Assembly: GCA_026394055.1 (NCBI GenBank)
Contig: JAPKYZ010000032.1
Location: 29,607 to 93,606, forward strand
Source: Acidobacteriota bacterium
GTDB lineage: Bacteria > Acidobacteriota > Terriglobia > Bryobacterales > Bryobacteraceae
DNA length: 64,000 bases
Reading direction: 5' to 3'
Part shown: positions 1 to 9,153 of the stretch, piece after piece
How the letters are laid out: every line of letters begins with the position of its first letter
How positions within the stretch are numbered: position 1 is the stretch's first letter
Notes under the pieces: model-generated
Databases searched by the model: none
What the model saw: only the letters and a program-made list of their open reading frames with translations
Told to the model about the DNA's origin: nothing
Position numbers and translations under genes: made by a program

Positions 1-902
1 CATCCGTGGTTCGTGCCTTGCTGCAACAAGGTGCCGGACATGTGCATGTGATTGACAACCTGTTGACCGGTCACGAAAAGAACCTGGACGAAGTGGCCAG
101 CCAGGTGACGCTGCATAAGGTCGACATCCGGGACTTTGACGGCGTCAAGGCCGCTATTGCCGGGGCGGAGAAGGTGTTCCACCTGGCCGCGATTCCGTCG
201 GTCCCCAAATCGATTGATGAGCCCGTGCCATCGCATGAAGTGAACATCGACGGCACCTTCAACGTCTACCGCGCCTGTGCGGAAACGGGCGTCAAGCGCG
301 TGGTCTATGCGGCCTCTTCGTCAGCCTATGGCGACACCGAAGTGCTGCCCAAGGTGGAGACGATGGTGCCGCAGCCGCTGTCGCCCTATGCCGCGCAGAA
401 GCTGATGGGCGAGTACTACGCCAGCGTCTTCCATAGCTGCTTTGGCTTGGAAGCGGTGGCGTTGCGCTTCTTCAACGTCTACGGACCCCGGCAGGATCCA
501 TCCAGCCCCTATTCCGGCGTGCTTTCGATCTTCATGAAGTGCCTGATTGAAGGCCGTACGCCCACCATCTTTGGCGATGGCGAGCAGACGCGCGACTTCA
601 CCTACGTGGCCGATGTGGCGGGCCTGTGCTTGAAGGCTTCTCAGGCTGAAGGCGTGGCGGGCAAGGTCTACAACGCCGGTAACGGCAACCGGTACACCTT
701 AAACGAGGTGTGGCAAACCCTACAAGCTACTCAGGGAGTTACCTTACCCCCTAACTATGGGCCGCCGCGGGCGGGCGATGTGCGGGACTCTCAGGCGGAC
801 ACGACGGCCGCGGTCAGGGATCTGGGCCATGCGCCGCAGTATTCGCTGGCGGAAGGTCTGCGCCTTACTTTTGACTGGTACAAGGCTTCGTTGACCGCCT
901 AA
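1..902 (+). CDS. NAD-dependent sugar epimerase/dehydratase, 5' end outside window
   Basis: Extended short-chain dehydrogenase of the UDP-hexose 4-epimerase type, expected to supply a nucleotide sugar for the polysaccharide cluster downstream. The reading frame is open to the first base, and the N-terminal GxxGxxG dinucleotide-binding loop is missing, so the gene starts left of the window; the GTG at 6 is internal. Visible family marks are HLAAIPSVPKS, the SSSAYGD serine site, the YAAQK catalytic Tyr-x-x-x-Lys about 30 residues later, RFFNVYGPRQDP and the GDGEQTRDFTYV substrate loop. These resemble UDP-GlcNAc/UDP-GalNAc 4-epimerases (WbpP/Gne type), but the substrate cannot be settled from sequence. 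It precedes the small RHH-like gene and the Wzc kinase on the same strand. Confidence 0.85.
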   Translation, partial: SVVRALLQQGAGHVHVIDNLLTGHEKNLDEVASQVTLHKVDIRDFDGVKAAIAGAEKVFHLAAIPSVPKSIDEPVPSHEVNIDGTFNVYRACAETGVKRVVYAASSSAYGDTEVLPKVETMVPQPLSPYAAQKLMGEYYASVFHSCFGLEAVALRFFNVYGPRQDPSSPYSGVLSIFMKCLIEGRTPTIFGDGEQTRDFTYVADVAGLCLKASQAEGVAGKVYNAGNGNRYTLNEVWQTLQATQGVTLPPNYGPPRAGDVRDSQADTTAAVRDLGHAPQYSLAEGLRLTFDWYKASLTA

Positions 903-1063
903 ACCGGTGCCCGCCGGCTGGACTCTCAAGTCAGTACCGCGCGGCGCCATAAATCAATCGAAATCTCATTAACGCTACCCCCTAATCGGGACGATTACAT
1001 CAGTGTGCAGGGCATGGAGAACAGCCCGGTGCCAGATCAATCACTGATGAAGGGGTTATTCCA

Positions 1064-1366
1064 ATGAGCGTTTTGAAGCCTCGCAACCGGCTGGTCAACT
1101 TCCGGCTAAGCGAAGAAGAGTTTTCGGCGATGAAGTCCGCTTGTGAAAAGAGCGGAGCGCGCAGTCTTTCCGACTTTGCCCGCGGCGCCGTGTTGCACGC
1201 CATGAATGAGGCCGAAGGTGGCGCCTCGATGACGCTGGTCCGCCTGGACGGCGTGGTGACTTCGCTCGAATCGCGCGTCGAACAGCTGCTGCGGTTGCTG
1301 GAAGGTGTCCAGGGTCCGACCACGGCCCCTGCTGTCGAAGAAGTTCCGGAAGTCGCCGCTCACTAG
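1064..1366 (+). CDS. Small RHH-like protein upstream of the Wzc kinase
   Basis: A 100-residue protein I cannot assign to a named family. The N-terminal half (RLVNFRLSEEEFSAMKSACE followed by ARSLSDFARGAVL) has the strand-helix-helix pattern of ribbon-helix-helix or MobC-like DNA-binding proteins. The C-terminal part (about residues 60-85) is a short amphipathic helix ending in a Pro/Val/Glu-rich tail. AAGGGG lies about 9 nt before the ATG, a good ribosome-binding site. It sits between the epimerase and the polysaccharide tyrosine kinase, 106 bp from the latter, so it may regulate the cluster, but that is inference from position. A regulatory role or a structural helper of the kinase are both possible. 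Confidence 0.7.
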   Translation: MSVLKPRNRLVNFRLSEEEFSAMKSACEKSGARSLSDFARGAVLHAMNEAEGGASMTLVRLDGVVTSLESRVEQLLRLLEGVQGPTTAPAVEEVPEVAAH

Positions 1367-1472
1367 CTCCCGCTGCGGCAGCGCCTACGGGTGCTGCCAA
1401 TCCGGGTGTCCCAATTCATTCGTCCGCGCTTGCCCGGTCTGACCGTGTAGTGAACAGTTTCAGAACACATCC

Positions 1473-3668
1473 ATGTCTATTGAGCGTATTGAACGCGACC
1501 GAAATGAGCGCAGCCTGACGGTGCCCGAGGGCCGTTCGGCGGTTGTCGCCAGCCATGAGCCGGAGGGCGAAACACCGGTCGTCCCGCTGTCGCACTATCT
1601 CTGGGTATTGAAGCGGAACCGCTGGGCGATTGCCGGCGTGGTGCTGGCGTCGCTGGTGGGCACCTTGCTGGTGACCTCCAACATGACGCCGATCTACGAA
1701 TCGACCGCCACCGTCGACATCGACCGCCAGACTCCGCAGGGAGTGATTGGGCAGGAGGCGATGCGTTCGACGATGAACGACGCCGACCAGTTTCTGGCGA
1801 CGCAGGTGCGTCTGGTCCAGTCCGATAGTGTTCTCCGGCCCGTGGCCGTGAAGCATGATCTGCTGGCCCACGAACGCGGCGGACGCAAGGGCGATGAGAC
1901 GTCTTCGCCGTCGCCCGATACGCCGGTCCAATTGAAGAATCTGAAGGTCACCCGGCCGCCCAATACCTATCTCTTGCTGATCAGCTACCGGTCGCCCGAT
2001 CCGCGGTTGGCCGCCAGCGTGGCCAATGGCGTGGCGCAATCCTACCTGGAGCACACCTACAACATCCGCTACCGCTCCAGCGCCAGCTTGTCGCAGTTCA
2101 TGGAGAAGCAGATTGAAGAGCTGCGGGCCAAGATGGAACGCAGTTCGGGCGCGCTGCTGGAGTTTGAGCGGGAGATGAACGTCATCTCGCCCGAAGAAAA
2201 GACCAACATCCTTTCGGCGCGGCTACTGCAGTTGAATACCGAATACACCACCGCGCAGGGTGACCGGGTCCGCAAGGAAGCGGCCCTGAACTCCGTCAAG
2301 AATGGCTCCATTGAGGCGGCCCAGGCGTCGACGCAGGGTGAGAGCTTGCGCAAGTTGCTCGACCGCTCCGGTGAGGCGCAGGAGAAGTTCTCCCAGGGCC
2401 GGCTCCACTATGGCGCCAACCACCCGGAGTACCGCAAAGCGGCCGAGACGGTGGCGGAGCTGGACCGGCAGATCAGCAAGATGAAGCAGACGATCGCCAA
2501 ACGCGTGGAGACCGAGTATCAGGAAGCGTTCGCCCGTGAGGGGATGCTGCAACGGGCGGTGGGCGAAACCAAGGAAGAGTTCGACCGGTTGAACGCCCGC
2601 AGCTTTGAGTATCAATCGCTGAAGCGCGAAGCGGAGGCGGACAAGAAGCTCTACGAAGAGCTGGTCCGCAAGATCAAGGAAGCGGGCATCAACGCCAGCT
2701 TCCAGAACTCGGCCATCCGCATCGCCGACCTGGCGCGTCCGGGAGAGAAACCGGTGTCGCCCAATCTGAAGATCAACCTGCTGATCGCTCTGCTGGCGTC
2801 GCTGTTCCTGGCCGTGACCGGTGCGATTGTGGCGGACCTGCTGGACAACACCATTCGCGATCCGGAGCAGGTGGCGCGGACGCTGGGTACCGAAGTGATC
2901 GGCACGCTGCCGGTGGTGAAAGATTGGCGCGGACGGCTGGGCTTGGTCAGCGCGGCGCGCTTGCTGCCGGGCAGCGCGGCGGCGCCCAACTCGGCGGAGC
3001 ACATGGCCTCGGGCTATGACGAATCGATCCGCACGCTCCGCAATTCGATCTTGCTGACCGACTTTGAGCAGCGGCTACGTTCGCTGCTCGTCACCAGCGC
3101 TTCACCGGGTGAAGGCAAGTCGACCATTGCGGCCCATCTGGCTGCTTCGCACGCCGAACAGAATCACAAGACCCTGCTGATTGATGGTGACTTGCGGCGG
3201 CCCAGTGTCCATAAGCGCTTCAAGATCCGCAGTGACCGCGGGCTGACCAATGTCCTGCTGGGCGAGATGAACTGGCGCGAAGCGGTGGTGACCCCCGATG
3301 AGCAGCCGAACCTCCGGATTCTGCCCGCTGGTCCGCCGTCGCGGCGCGCGGGTGACCTGGTGGGCCGGGGCCTGCACAACCTGATGGAAGAGGCGCTGGA
3401 AGAGTACGATCTGGTGATTCTCGATGGTCCGCCGTTGTTGGGCTTTGCCGAACCATTGCAGATGGCCACCACTGTGGATGGCGTGGTGGTGGTCACCCGC
3501 GCCGGAGCCACCAACCGCCAACAGGTGGCGACTGTGCTGGCCACGCTGAACCGGCTTCGCGCCAATGTCCTGGGGCTCGTCTTGAATCAGGTCCACCGTG
3601 GCATGAGCGATAGCTACACCTACTACGGCTACTACGGCAAATACTACGCCCAGCGGACGGCTAGCTAG
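1473..3668 (+). CDS. Wzc-type polysaccharide co-polymerase / tyrosine autokinase
   Basis: A 731-residue inner-membrane BY-kinase that controls chain length and export of exopolysaccharide. It has a Wzz-type N-terminus with a first membrane segment at about residues 50-70, long periplasmic coiled coils (about 200-400), a GNVR-like end and a second membrane segment at about 430-455. The cytoplasmic kinase follows: Walker A SPGEGKST near residue 543, Walker A' LLIDGDLRRP near 570, Walker B DLVILDGPP near 650. The last 20 residues are a tyrosine cluster (YTYYGYYGKYY), the usual autophosphorylation tail. Kinase and co-polymerase are fused in one chain, as in proteobacterial Wzc. No clear Shine-Dalgarno precedes the ATG. 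The wzx-type flippase starts 13 nt downstream. Confidence 0.93.
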   Translation: MSIERIERDRNERSLTVPEGRSAVVASHEPEGETPVVPLSHYLWVLKRNRWAIAGVVLASLVGTLLVTSNMTPIYESTATVDIDRQTPQGVIGQEAMRSTMNDADQFLATQVRLVQSDSVLRPVAVKHDLLAHERGGRKGDETSSPSPDTPVQLKNLKVTRPPNTYLLLISYRSPDPRLAASVANGVAQSYLEHTYNIRYRSSASLSQFMEKQIEELRAKMERSSGALLEFEREMNVISPEEKTNILSARLLQLNTEYTTAQGDRVRKEAALNSVKNGSIEAAQASTQGESLRKLLDRSGEAQEKFSQGRLHYGANHPEYRKAAETVAELDRQISKMKQTIAKRVETEYQEAFAREGMLQRAVGETKEEFDRLNARSFEYQSLKREAEADKKLYEELVRKIKEAGINASFQNSAIRIADLARPGEKPVSPNLKINLLIALLASLFLAVTGAIVADLLDNTIRDPEQVARTLGTEVIGTLPVVKDWRGRLGLVSAARLLPGSAAAPNSAEHMASGYDESIRTLRNSILLTDFEQRLRSLLVTSASPGEGKSTIAAHLAASHAEQNHKTLLIDGDLRRPSVHKRFKIRSDRGLTNVLLGEMNWREAVVTPDEQPNLRILPAGPPSRRAGDLVGRGLHNLMEEALEEYDLVILDGPPLLGFAEPLQMATTVDGVVVVTRAGATNRQQVATVLATLNRLRANVLGLVLNQVHRGMSDSYTYYGYYGKYYAQRTAS

Positions 3669-3681
3669 AGGGACTGGTGCA

Positions 3682-4956
3682 ATGAAGCAGACACGTCTGT
3701 TTACGGCGACGGTCTGGACGCTGGCGGGCAACGGCGCCGCCGCCCTGGCGCAATGGGCCACGGTGATCACCGTCTCGCGCATGCTGGGCTATTCGGCGGG
3801 TGGCGATTATGCCTTGGCGCTGGCGGTGGTGAACCCCGTGCTGATGCTGGCCAACCTGCAACTGCGGGCCGTCATCGCCACCGACGCGGCTCAGCAATAC
3901 CCTTTCTGGGACTATCTCTCGTTGCGCTTGTGGACCTCGCTCGCGGCTGCGGTGGCCGTGGTGCAGTTCGGCACGCTGAACCCCTCGCTATCGGTGACGG
4001 TGCTGCTGGCGGTGCTCGCGCTGAAGCTGGTGGAGGCGATGAGCGACATCTACTATGGCGCTTTTCAGCAGGCCGGACGGATGGACTGGATCGCCCAATC
4101 GCTGATGACCAAGTCATCGCTCTCGATCGCGCTGCTGATTGTGGTCTCGGCGCTGTGGCAGTCGCTGGCCTTGGCGCTGCTCGCCAGCGCGATTGGCACG
4201 GCCCTGGTCTGGTTGTGGTTTGACTGCGCGCAGGCGCAGAAGCTCGGCCTCGAAGGCATCGGCCGCCTGCTGCCCGACTGGCCGCCCAACTGGTCCAGCA
4301 TGCGAGCGATCACGGAGGCGGCGTTCCCCTTGGGCGTCGTGATGATGCTGGTTTCGCTCAACCAGAGCATCCCGCGCTTTGCCGTCGAGAAGTTTGCCGG
4401 TCGCGAAGAGCTGGGTTTGTTTGCCGCCGTCGCGGCGATGGCCCAATCGGTAAATCTGGCGCTGAACGCCGTCGGTCAATCGATGACGGCGCCCCTTTCG
4501 CAGTGTGCCCACCGTGGCGACTGGAAAGGCTTCCGGAGCTTGTTTGGCAAGGGCCTGGGCACGGGGATTCTGGTGGTGACGGTCTGCTGCTTGATCTGTG
4601 TCTTCATGGGACCGGCCTTGCTGTTGGCGATCTTTGGCAAGACGACGCCTGAGCAGTCCTGGATGCTGGTGCTGCAGATGATGGCGGCCGGGGTCACTGC
4701 CCTGGCTGGACTGTGCGGCTACGCCCTGACCGCGATGGGCGAGTTCCGGCAGCAGTTGCTGCTGTTCATTCCGCTGACCTCACTCACCGCGCTTTTCAGC
4801 TGGGGCTTCGTGCCGGCTTATGGCGTCGAAGGGGCGTGCTGGGTGCTGGTGGCCGGGTCGATTCTCCACTTGGCGGCAGCGGGATTCCTGCTGAACTTCC
4901 GCTTGGCTCAGCCGGCGGCGATGGTGGGGGAGGCCGTTCCGGAGGCGAGCTTGTGA
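3682..4956 (+). CDS. Wzx-type oligosaccharide flippase
   Basis: A 424-residue polytopic membrane protein of the MATE/MOP polysaccharide flippase type, moving lipid-linked repeat units across the inner membrane. The N-terminus (WTLAGNGAAALAQWATVITVSRMLG) is the typical first helix followed by the conserved loop of O-antigen translocases, and about 12 hydrophobic stretches follow. It begins 13 nt after the kinase stop and its TGA overlaps the GTG of the next glycosyltransferase, so it is part of a translationally coupled operon. The assignment rests on hydropathy and context more than on a diagnostic motif. Confidence 0.87.
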   Translation: MKQTRLFTATVWTLAGNGAAALAQWATVITVSRMLGYSAGGDYALALAVVNPVLMLANLQLRAVIATDAAQQYPFWDYLSLRLWTSLAAAVAVVQFGTLNPSLSVTVLLAVLALKLVEAMSDIYYGAFQQAGRMDWIAQSLMTKSSLSIALLIVVSALWQSLALALLASAIGTALVWLWFDCAQAQKLGLEGIGRLLPDWPPNWSSMRAITEAAFPLGVVMMLVSLNQSIPRFAVEKFAGREELGLFAAVAAMAQSVNLALNAVGQSMTAPLSQCAHRGDWKGFRSLFGKGLGTGILVVTVCCLICVFMGPALLLAIFGKTTPEQSWMLVLQMMAAGVTALAGLCGYALTAMGEFRQQLLLFIPLTSLTALFSWGFVPAYGVEGACWVLVAGSILHLAAAGFLLNFRLAQPAAMVGEAVPEASL

Positions 4957-6008
4957 AGCGCTTGCTACACGTCATCCGCGCGCTGGAACCCGGCGGCATC
5001 GAGCTTTGGCTGGTGGACCTGCTGCGCGCTCAGGCGATGCCTGGTTGGCGGATGGAGTTTCTGGTGGAAACGGCGGAGCCTGGTGTGCTGGAACCCGCGG
5101 TGATCCGCCATGGCGGCACCATCCATCGTTGGGGCGGCCCCGGCAGCCTCCCATTCTCCGCGAACTTCTTGCGCCGGTTGCTAAAGGAGCGAGGCCCGTT
5201 TGCTGCCGTCCACAGCCATGTCCACGCCTTCAGTGGCGTCGTGCTTTCGGCAGCACGGCAGGCCGGGGTGCCGCTGCGGGTGGCCCACAGCCACTGCCAA
5301 CAATTGGAGCGGACTCCTTGGCGGCGCCTCTATCGGGCGACCATGCAGCGTCTGATCGACGCTTCCGCGACGCTCCGTTTGGCGGTCAGCTCGGCAGCGG
5401 CGGTGAACTTGTTTGGTGACGCCCAACCCGCGTCGATCATTCCGGCGGCTAGGGACCTTCGGGTCTATGGCCATGCGCTTGATCGGGAAGCCAGCCGGGC
5501 GGCGTTGGGCTGTGCCAAGAGTGATCTGGTGGTCGCCAATGTCGGACGCCTGGCGGCAGAAAAGAATCAGCCGCTGCTGCTCGCCTTGGCTGAGCGAAAT
5601 CCCCGGCTTCGCGTGCTGATCGCGGGAGAGGGCCCGCTGCGTAGCGTTCTGCGGCATCCGCAGGTACAACTGTTAGGCGATGTGCGGGACTTGCGGCCAC
5701 TGTTGGCGGCGGCCGATTGCTTCGCGTTTCCGTCGTTGAGCGAAGGTCTGGGATTGGCGCTGGTCGAGGCGCAGGCTGCCGGGGTACCGTGCGTGATCTC
5801 GGATGCCATTCCGCCGGAGGCGATCATCATCCCGGAGTTGGTGGAGCGCGTGGCACTAGGTGACCCGTTGACGGCCTGGCTGATGGCTGTGGACCGCGCC
5901 GCCCAGCGCGAACGCCGCCCCGACAGTTGGCGGCGGGCGATGGAGACTCCGTATCACGTCCAGCGTTCGGGCGAACTTCTGGAGGCCGCGTATGCGAGCG
6001 CCTGCTAG
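4953..6008 (+). CDS. Family 4 glycosyltransferase (EPS cluster, 1 of 3)
   Basis: A 351-residue GT-B glycosyltransferase adding a sugar to the lipid-linked repeat unit. The C-terminal half shows VANVGRLAAEKNQPLLL and the nucleotide-sugar ribose/phosphate site PSLSEGLGLALVEAQAAGVP (E-x7-E). The N-terminal half carries HVIRALEPGGIE, typical of EpsF-like enzymes. I chose GTG at 4953 because GGAGG lies 7 nt upstream and the codon overlaps the flippase TGA (GTGA); the same frame is open further upstream but only over the flippase gene. The acceptor and donor sugars are unknown. Confidence 0.88.
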   Translation: MKRLLHVIRALEPGGIELWLVDLLRAQAMPGWRMEFLVETAEPGVLEPAVIRHGGTIHRWGGPGSLPFSANFLRRLLKERGPFAAVHSHVHAFSGVVLSAARQAGVPLRVAHSHCQQLERTPWRRLYRATMQRLIDASATLRLAVSSAAAVNLFGDAQPASIIPAARDLRVYGHALDREASRAALGCAKSDLVVANVGRLAAEKNQPLLLALAERNPRLRVLIAGEGPLRSVLRHPQVQLLGDVRDLRPLLAAADCFAFPSLSEGLGLALVEAQAAGVPCVISDAIPPEAIIIPELVERVALGDPLTAWLMAVDRAAQRERRPDSWRRAMETPYHVQRSGELLEAAYASAC

Positions 6009-7341
6009 CGCCCATCTGGCCATCGAGCGGCACGATCTGCTAGCCGTCGCGCCACCGCCGCGGCTGGTGGTGTGGGAGCTGCCGTTCTGGCTGATGCTGC
6101 TCTATATCGCGCTGACGCCGGGCAGCGTTTCACCCTTGTGGAACTGGGGCGGCATCCCGGTGCGATCCGCCGAGGCGGTGGTGCTGATTGGCGCTGCCTG
6201 GTACGTGCCGGCGGCTCTGGTGCTGCGCCGCGCCTGGCGGTCTTGGCCGGCGGTCTGGATTTTGCTGGCCCCCATGGTGGCGGTGCTGGCCTACGCGGCC
6301 CTCTCCACTGGCTGGAATGGGCTGGACGATAACGACACGGCCGCCATGCAGATGACGCTGCTGTTTGCCACGGCCTGCCCGCTGGTGGCTTGGGCGGTGG
6401 CGGGGGGCTACACCCGCAATGAGCTTTACCACTTCATTTGGCGCCTGACCGTCTTTATGGCGCTGCTGAGCGTGCTCTATTCGGCAGAATCGATTCTCTC
6501 GCTCGGCCTGCGGAGTGAGCTGGGCCAAAACACGCTGCTCGACTTTGGCATTGAGCGGGTGCGGGGACCGCTCTATGGTTCCTCTACAGGCTACCTGGCG
6601 CTGCTGCCCGCGCTTGCCTTCTCCATTCAGCACGTGATCGACGTCCATTCGCGGCGGATGATCGGCGTGGGGGTGGTGCTGGCGTTGCTGCTGGCGCTGT
6701 TGGGCTTGGGTTCACGGGCGGCGCTGCTGCTGCTGGCCGTCTACCTGCTGCTGCTCAGCTTCCTGATCAAGAGCGCTCGCAAGCGGGCCATCGCCGTCAT
6801 CTTGATGGTGGTGCTGACGGTGCTGGCGGCGACGGTTGTGTTCTCTCAAGCCAGTACGGACCGGTTGCAGACCTTTGAAGACGATAGCCGCCGCGCGACG
6901 CATGTGACGGCGTGGCGCACGCTCGAATCAATGGAGCTGGCCGACACGATCCGTGGCGCTGGATACGGCGGCATCTGGAACTGGTATCTCACCGACGCCT
7001 TGAATGGCGAGCGGCTGGCCACGGGCGACAACTTGATCCGCACGGCGGTGGGGACGTCGCTCTATCATTCGCATTCCACTTTGCTCGAAATGGGCATGGA
7101 GCTGGGGCTGCCGGGCTTGATCGCGTTTGGCTTGATGACGTCGGGCTTTTTGATGACGGTGGTGCAGTGCTGGCGGCGCGGCGTTCTGCAGGCCTTTAGT
7201 TGCGGGCTGCTGGCCACCGGGTTGGGGCTGGTCTTTGACCTGTTCCTGTTTAAGAACACGACGGTGAACCTGATCTGGTGGTTCTATGCGCTGTCGATGC
7301 TGATGCTGGCCGGGGCCGCTCGGGACAAGGAGCAGGCATGA
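5992..7341 (+). CDS. O-antigen polymerase/ligase-like membrane protein (Wzy type)
   Basis: A 449-residue polytopic protein with about 10-12 hydrophobic segments and a large periplasmic loop (about residues 285-365, containing RATHVTAWRTLESM and HSHSTLLEMGMELGLPGL). The H-S-x-L-E-x-x-x-E-x-G-x-x-G pattern after the loop is typical of the Wzy_C/O-antigen ligase family. In this cluster, with Wzx and Wzc, a Wzy polymerase is the likelier role than WaaL ligase. It overlaps the previous gene by 17 nt and ends in ATGA with the next glycosyltransferase. Confidence 0.82.
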   Translation: MRAPASAHLAIERHDLLAVAPPPRLVVWELPFWLMLLYIALTPGSVSPLWNWGGIPVRSAEAVVLIGAAWYVPAALVLRRAWRSWPAVWILLAPMVAVLAYAALSTGWNGLDDNDTAAMQMTLLFATACPLVAWAVAGGYTRNELYHFIWRLTVFMALLSVLYSAESILSLGLRSELGQNTLLDFGIERVRGPLYGSSTGYLALLPALAFSIQHVIDVHSRRMIGVGVVLALLLALLGLGSRAALLLLAVYLLLLSFLIKSARKRAIAVILMVVLTVLAATVVFSQASTDRLQTFEDDSRRATHVTAWRTLESMELADTIRGAGYGGIWNWYLTDALNGERLATGDNLIRTAVGTSLYHSHSTLLEMGMELGLPGLIAFGLMTSGFLMTVVQCWRRGVLQAFSCGLLATGLGLVFDLFLFKNTTVNLIWWFYALSMLMLAGAARDKEQA

Positions 7342-8492
7342 GCCGTCTGGTGATCACGGTGGACCAGCGGTACTGGCGCACGCCCGATGGCGCGCTGTGG
7401 ACCCGGATGCCACCGGCGTACAGCTTCTTCGCCGGGCATCTCGCGGAGTGGGACCAGGTGCGCGTGATCGCGCGCGTGATCGATATCCCGGAGGTGCTGC
7501 CGGATGTGCTGCGGGCCGATGGGCCGGGCGTCGAGTTTGTGGCGGTGCCGGGTTACGCCGGGCCGGTGGGGTTCTTGCGATCGCTCCCGCAGTTGATGGC
7601 GTCATTGCGCGGCGCCGTGGGCGCAGACGACACGCTGCTGCTGCGGGGGCCATCGAATTTGGCGAGCGTCGTGAAGCTGCTGTTCCCCACTCACGACTCG
7701 GCCGTTGAGGTGCTGGGCGACCCGTGGGATCTCTACGCGCCGGGGGCCGTGCGGACGCCGCTGCGAGCGCTCTACCGTCAGTGGTTCACGCGGCAGTTGC
7801 GGTGGCAATGTGCGCAGGCGCGGGTGGCGGGGTATGTCTCGCAGGCGGTCGCCGAGCGCTATCCGGCGGAAGAGATTTTTCGCTTGCTCGATATCGACCT
7901 GCCGCCGGAGGCGTTTGGGGACCCTCGAAGTGCGCCGCGCGGGCGGCATGTGGTGTCGGTGGGCGGCTTTGATCATCCGGTGAAGGGGCATGATGTGCTG
8001 ATCCGGGCGATGGCTCAATTGGCCACGCCCGCGGCACTGACGATCGTGGGCGCGGGTGGAATGCGGGCGGAGCTTGCGGCACTGGCGAAGACGCTCGGGG
8101 TCCGCTTGCGGATGGCCGGAGAGTTGGCCGGTGCGGCGGCGGTGCGGCAAGAAGTGGCCCAGGCGGATCTGTTCGTGCTGGCGTCGAGAAGCGAAGGGAT
8201 GCCTCGCGCGTTGATTGAGGCGATGGCGTGCGGCGTTCCGGCGTTGGCCACACGCGTGGGCGGCATTCCGGAGCTACTGCCGGACGCGCAGTTGGTGGAG
8301 CGCGAGGATGTGGCGGGGCTGGCGGCGAGGATCGAGAATACCCTAAACGATTCGGCGCGCTATGCCGAATGCTCCCAAAGGGGTATCCGCACGGCGCTCC
8401 GGTATGCCGGTGCGGTGGAACGGGCGAGGCGCCAGGAGTTTCTGGCGGCGATCCGAGGTTCGGCAAAGGAGGTGGCCCATGCCCACGGCTGA
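7338..8492 (+). CDS. Family 4 glycosyltransferase (EPS cluster, 2 of 3)
   Basis: A 384-residue GT-B enzyme. The C-terminal Rossmann domain carries VVSVGGFDHPVKGHDVLIRA, LTIVGAGGMRAEL and the donor site ASRSEGMPRALIEAMACGVP followed by TRVGGIPELL, all typical of GT4. The N-terminal acceptor domain is divergent. The ATG at 7338 overlaps the TGA of the Wzy-like gene (ATGA) and fits the family N-terminus; the frame is open upstream but overlaps coding sequence. Substrate unknown. Confidence 0.88.
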   Translation: MSRLVITVDQRYWRTPDGALWTRMPPAYSFFAGHLAEWDQVRVIARVIDIPEVLPDVLRADGPGVEFVAVPGYAGPVGFLRSLPQLMASLRGAVGADDTLLLRGPSNLASVVKLLFPTHDSAVEVLGDPWDLYAPGAVRTPLRALYRQWFTRQLRWQCAQARVAGYVSQAVAERYPAEEIFRLLDIDLPPEAFGDPRSAPRGRHVVSVGGFDHPVKGHDVLIRAMAQLATPAALTIVGAGGMRAELAALAKTLGVRLRMAGELAGAAAVRQEVAQADLFVLASRSEGMPRALIEAMACGVPALATRVGGIPELLPDAQLVEREDVAGLAARIENTLNDSARYAECSQRGIRTALRYAGAVERARRQEFLAAIRGSAKEVAHAHG

Positions 8493-9153
8493 GAGCTTTT
8501 ATCAAGCGGCAAGCGGCTATCATGCCACCCAGCTCGAGGTGCCGGAAGTGGCGTTCGCCCTGATGGCGGCGGAGCGCGCGCGCAAGATTTCGCCGCACTT
8601 GCGGGCGGACTGGCGAGTGCTCGAGTATGGCGTCGGGACCGGTTTGAACTTGGCCGCGGTGCAGTGCCAGACGCGGTGGGGCTTTGACATCGCGTCTCAT
8701 CTGGGACCAGCGTTGAGCGCGCGGGACATCCAGTTCTTCCCGGCCATGGCCCAGGTGCCGGGCGAATCGGTGGATGCTGTGCTCTGCCACCATGCTCTGG
8801 AGCACGTGCCATCGCCGGTGGCGGCGCTGGCGGAGATGGAGCGCGTGCTGGTGCCCCAAGGCCGGCTGCTGCTCTATGTCCCTTATGAGCGCGAGGCGCG
8901 ATATCGCAGCTTCCGGCGGGATGAGCCGAACCACCATCTCTATTCCTGGAATCCGCAGACGCTGGGCAATCTGGTGGAGACGGCGGGCTATGTGGTGGAA
9001 GAGGCGGGCTGCGGCCCGACGGGCTACGAACGCTTTGCTGCTGTGAAGGCGGCGCAGTGGGGATGGCCCGCCTCAGGGCACCGGGCCTTTCTCGCGGCGC
9101 TGCGGCTGATCCAACCGGTGGAAGAAGTGCGAGTTGTGGCTCGCAAACGATGA
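8479..9153 (+). CDS. Class I SAM-dependent methyltransferase
   Basis: A 224-residue methyltransferase of the Methyltransf_11/23 kind, probably methylating a sugar of the repeat unit. Motif I is VLEYGVGTGLNL (about residues 44-55), and a post-motif region reads DAVLCHHALEHVPSP, as in many capsule/LPS-cluster methyltransferases. A perfect AAAGGAGGT ribosome-binding site at 8465-8473 sits 5 nt before ATG 8479 and fixes the start, although the frame is open further upstream. It overlaps the previous gene by 14 nt and ends in ATGA with the next glycosyltransferase. Confidence 0.86.
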   Translation: MPTAESFYQAASGYHATQLEVPEVAFALMAAERARKISPHLRADWRVLEYGVGTGLNLAAVQCQTRWGFDIASHLGPALSARDIQFFPAMAQVPGESVDAVLCHHALEHVPSPVAALAEMERVLVPQGRLLLYVPYEREARYRSFRRDEPNHHLYSWNPQTLGNLVETAGYVVEEAGCGPTGYERFAAVKAAQWGWPASGHRAFLAALRLIQPVEEVRVVARKR

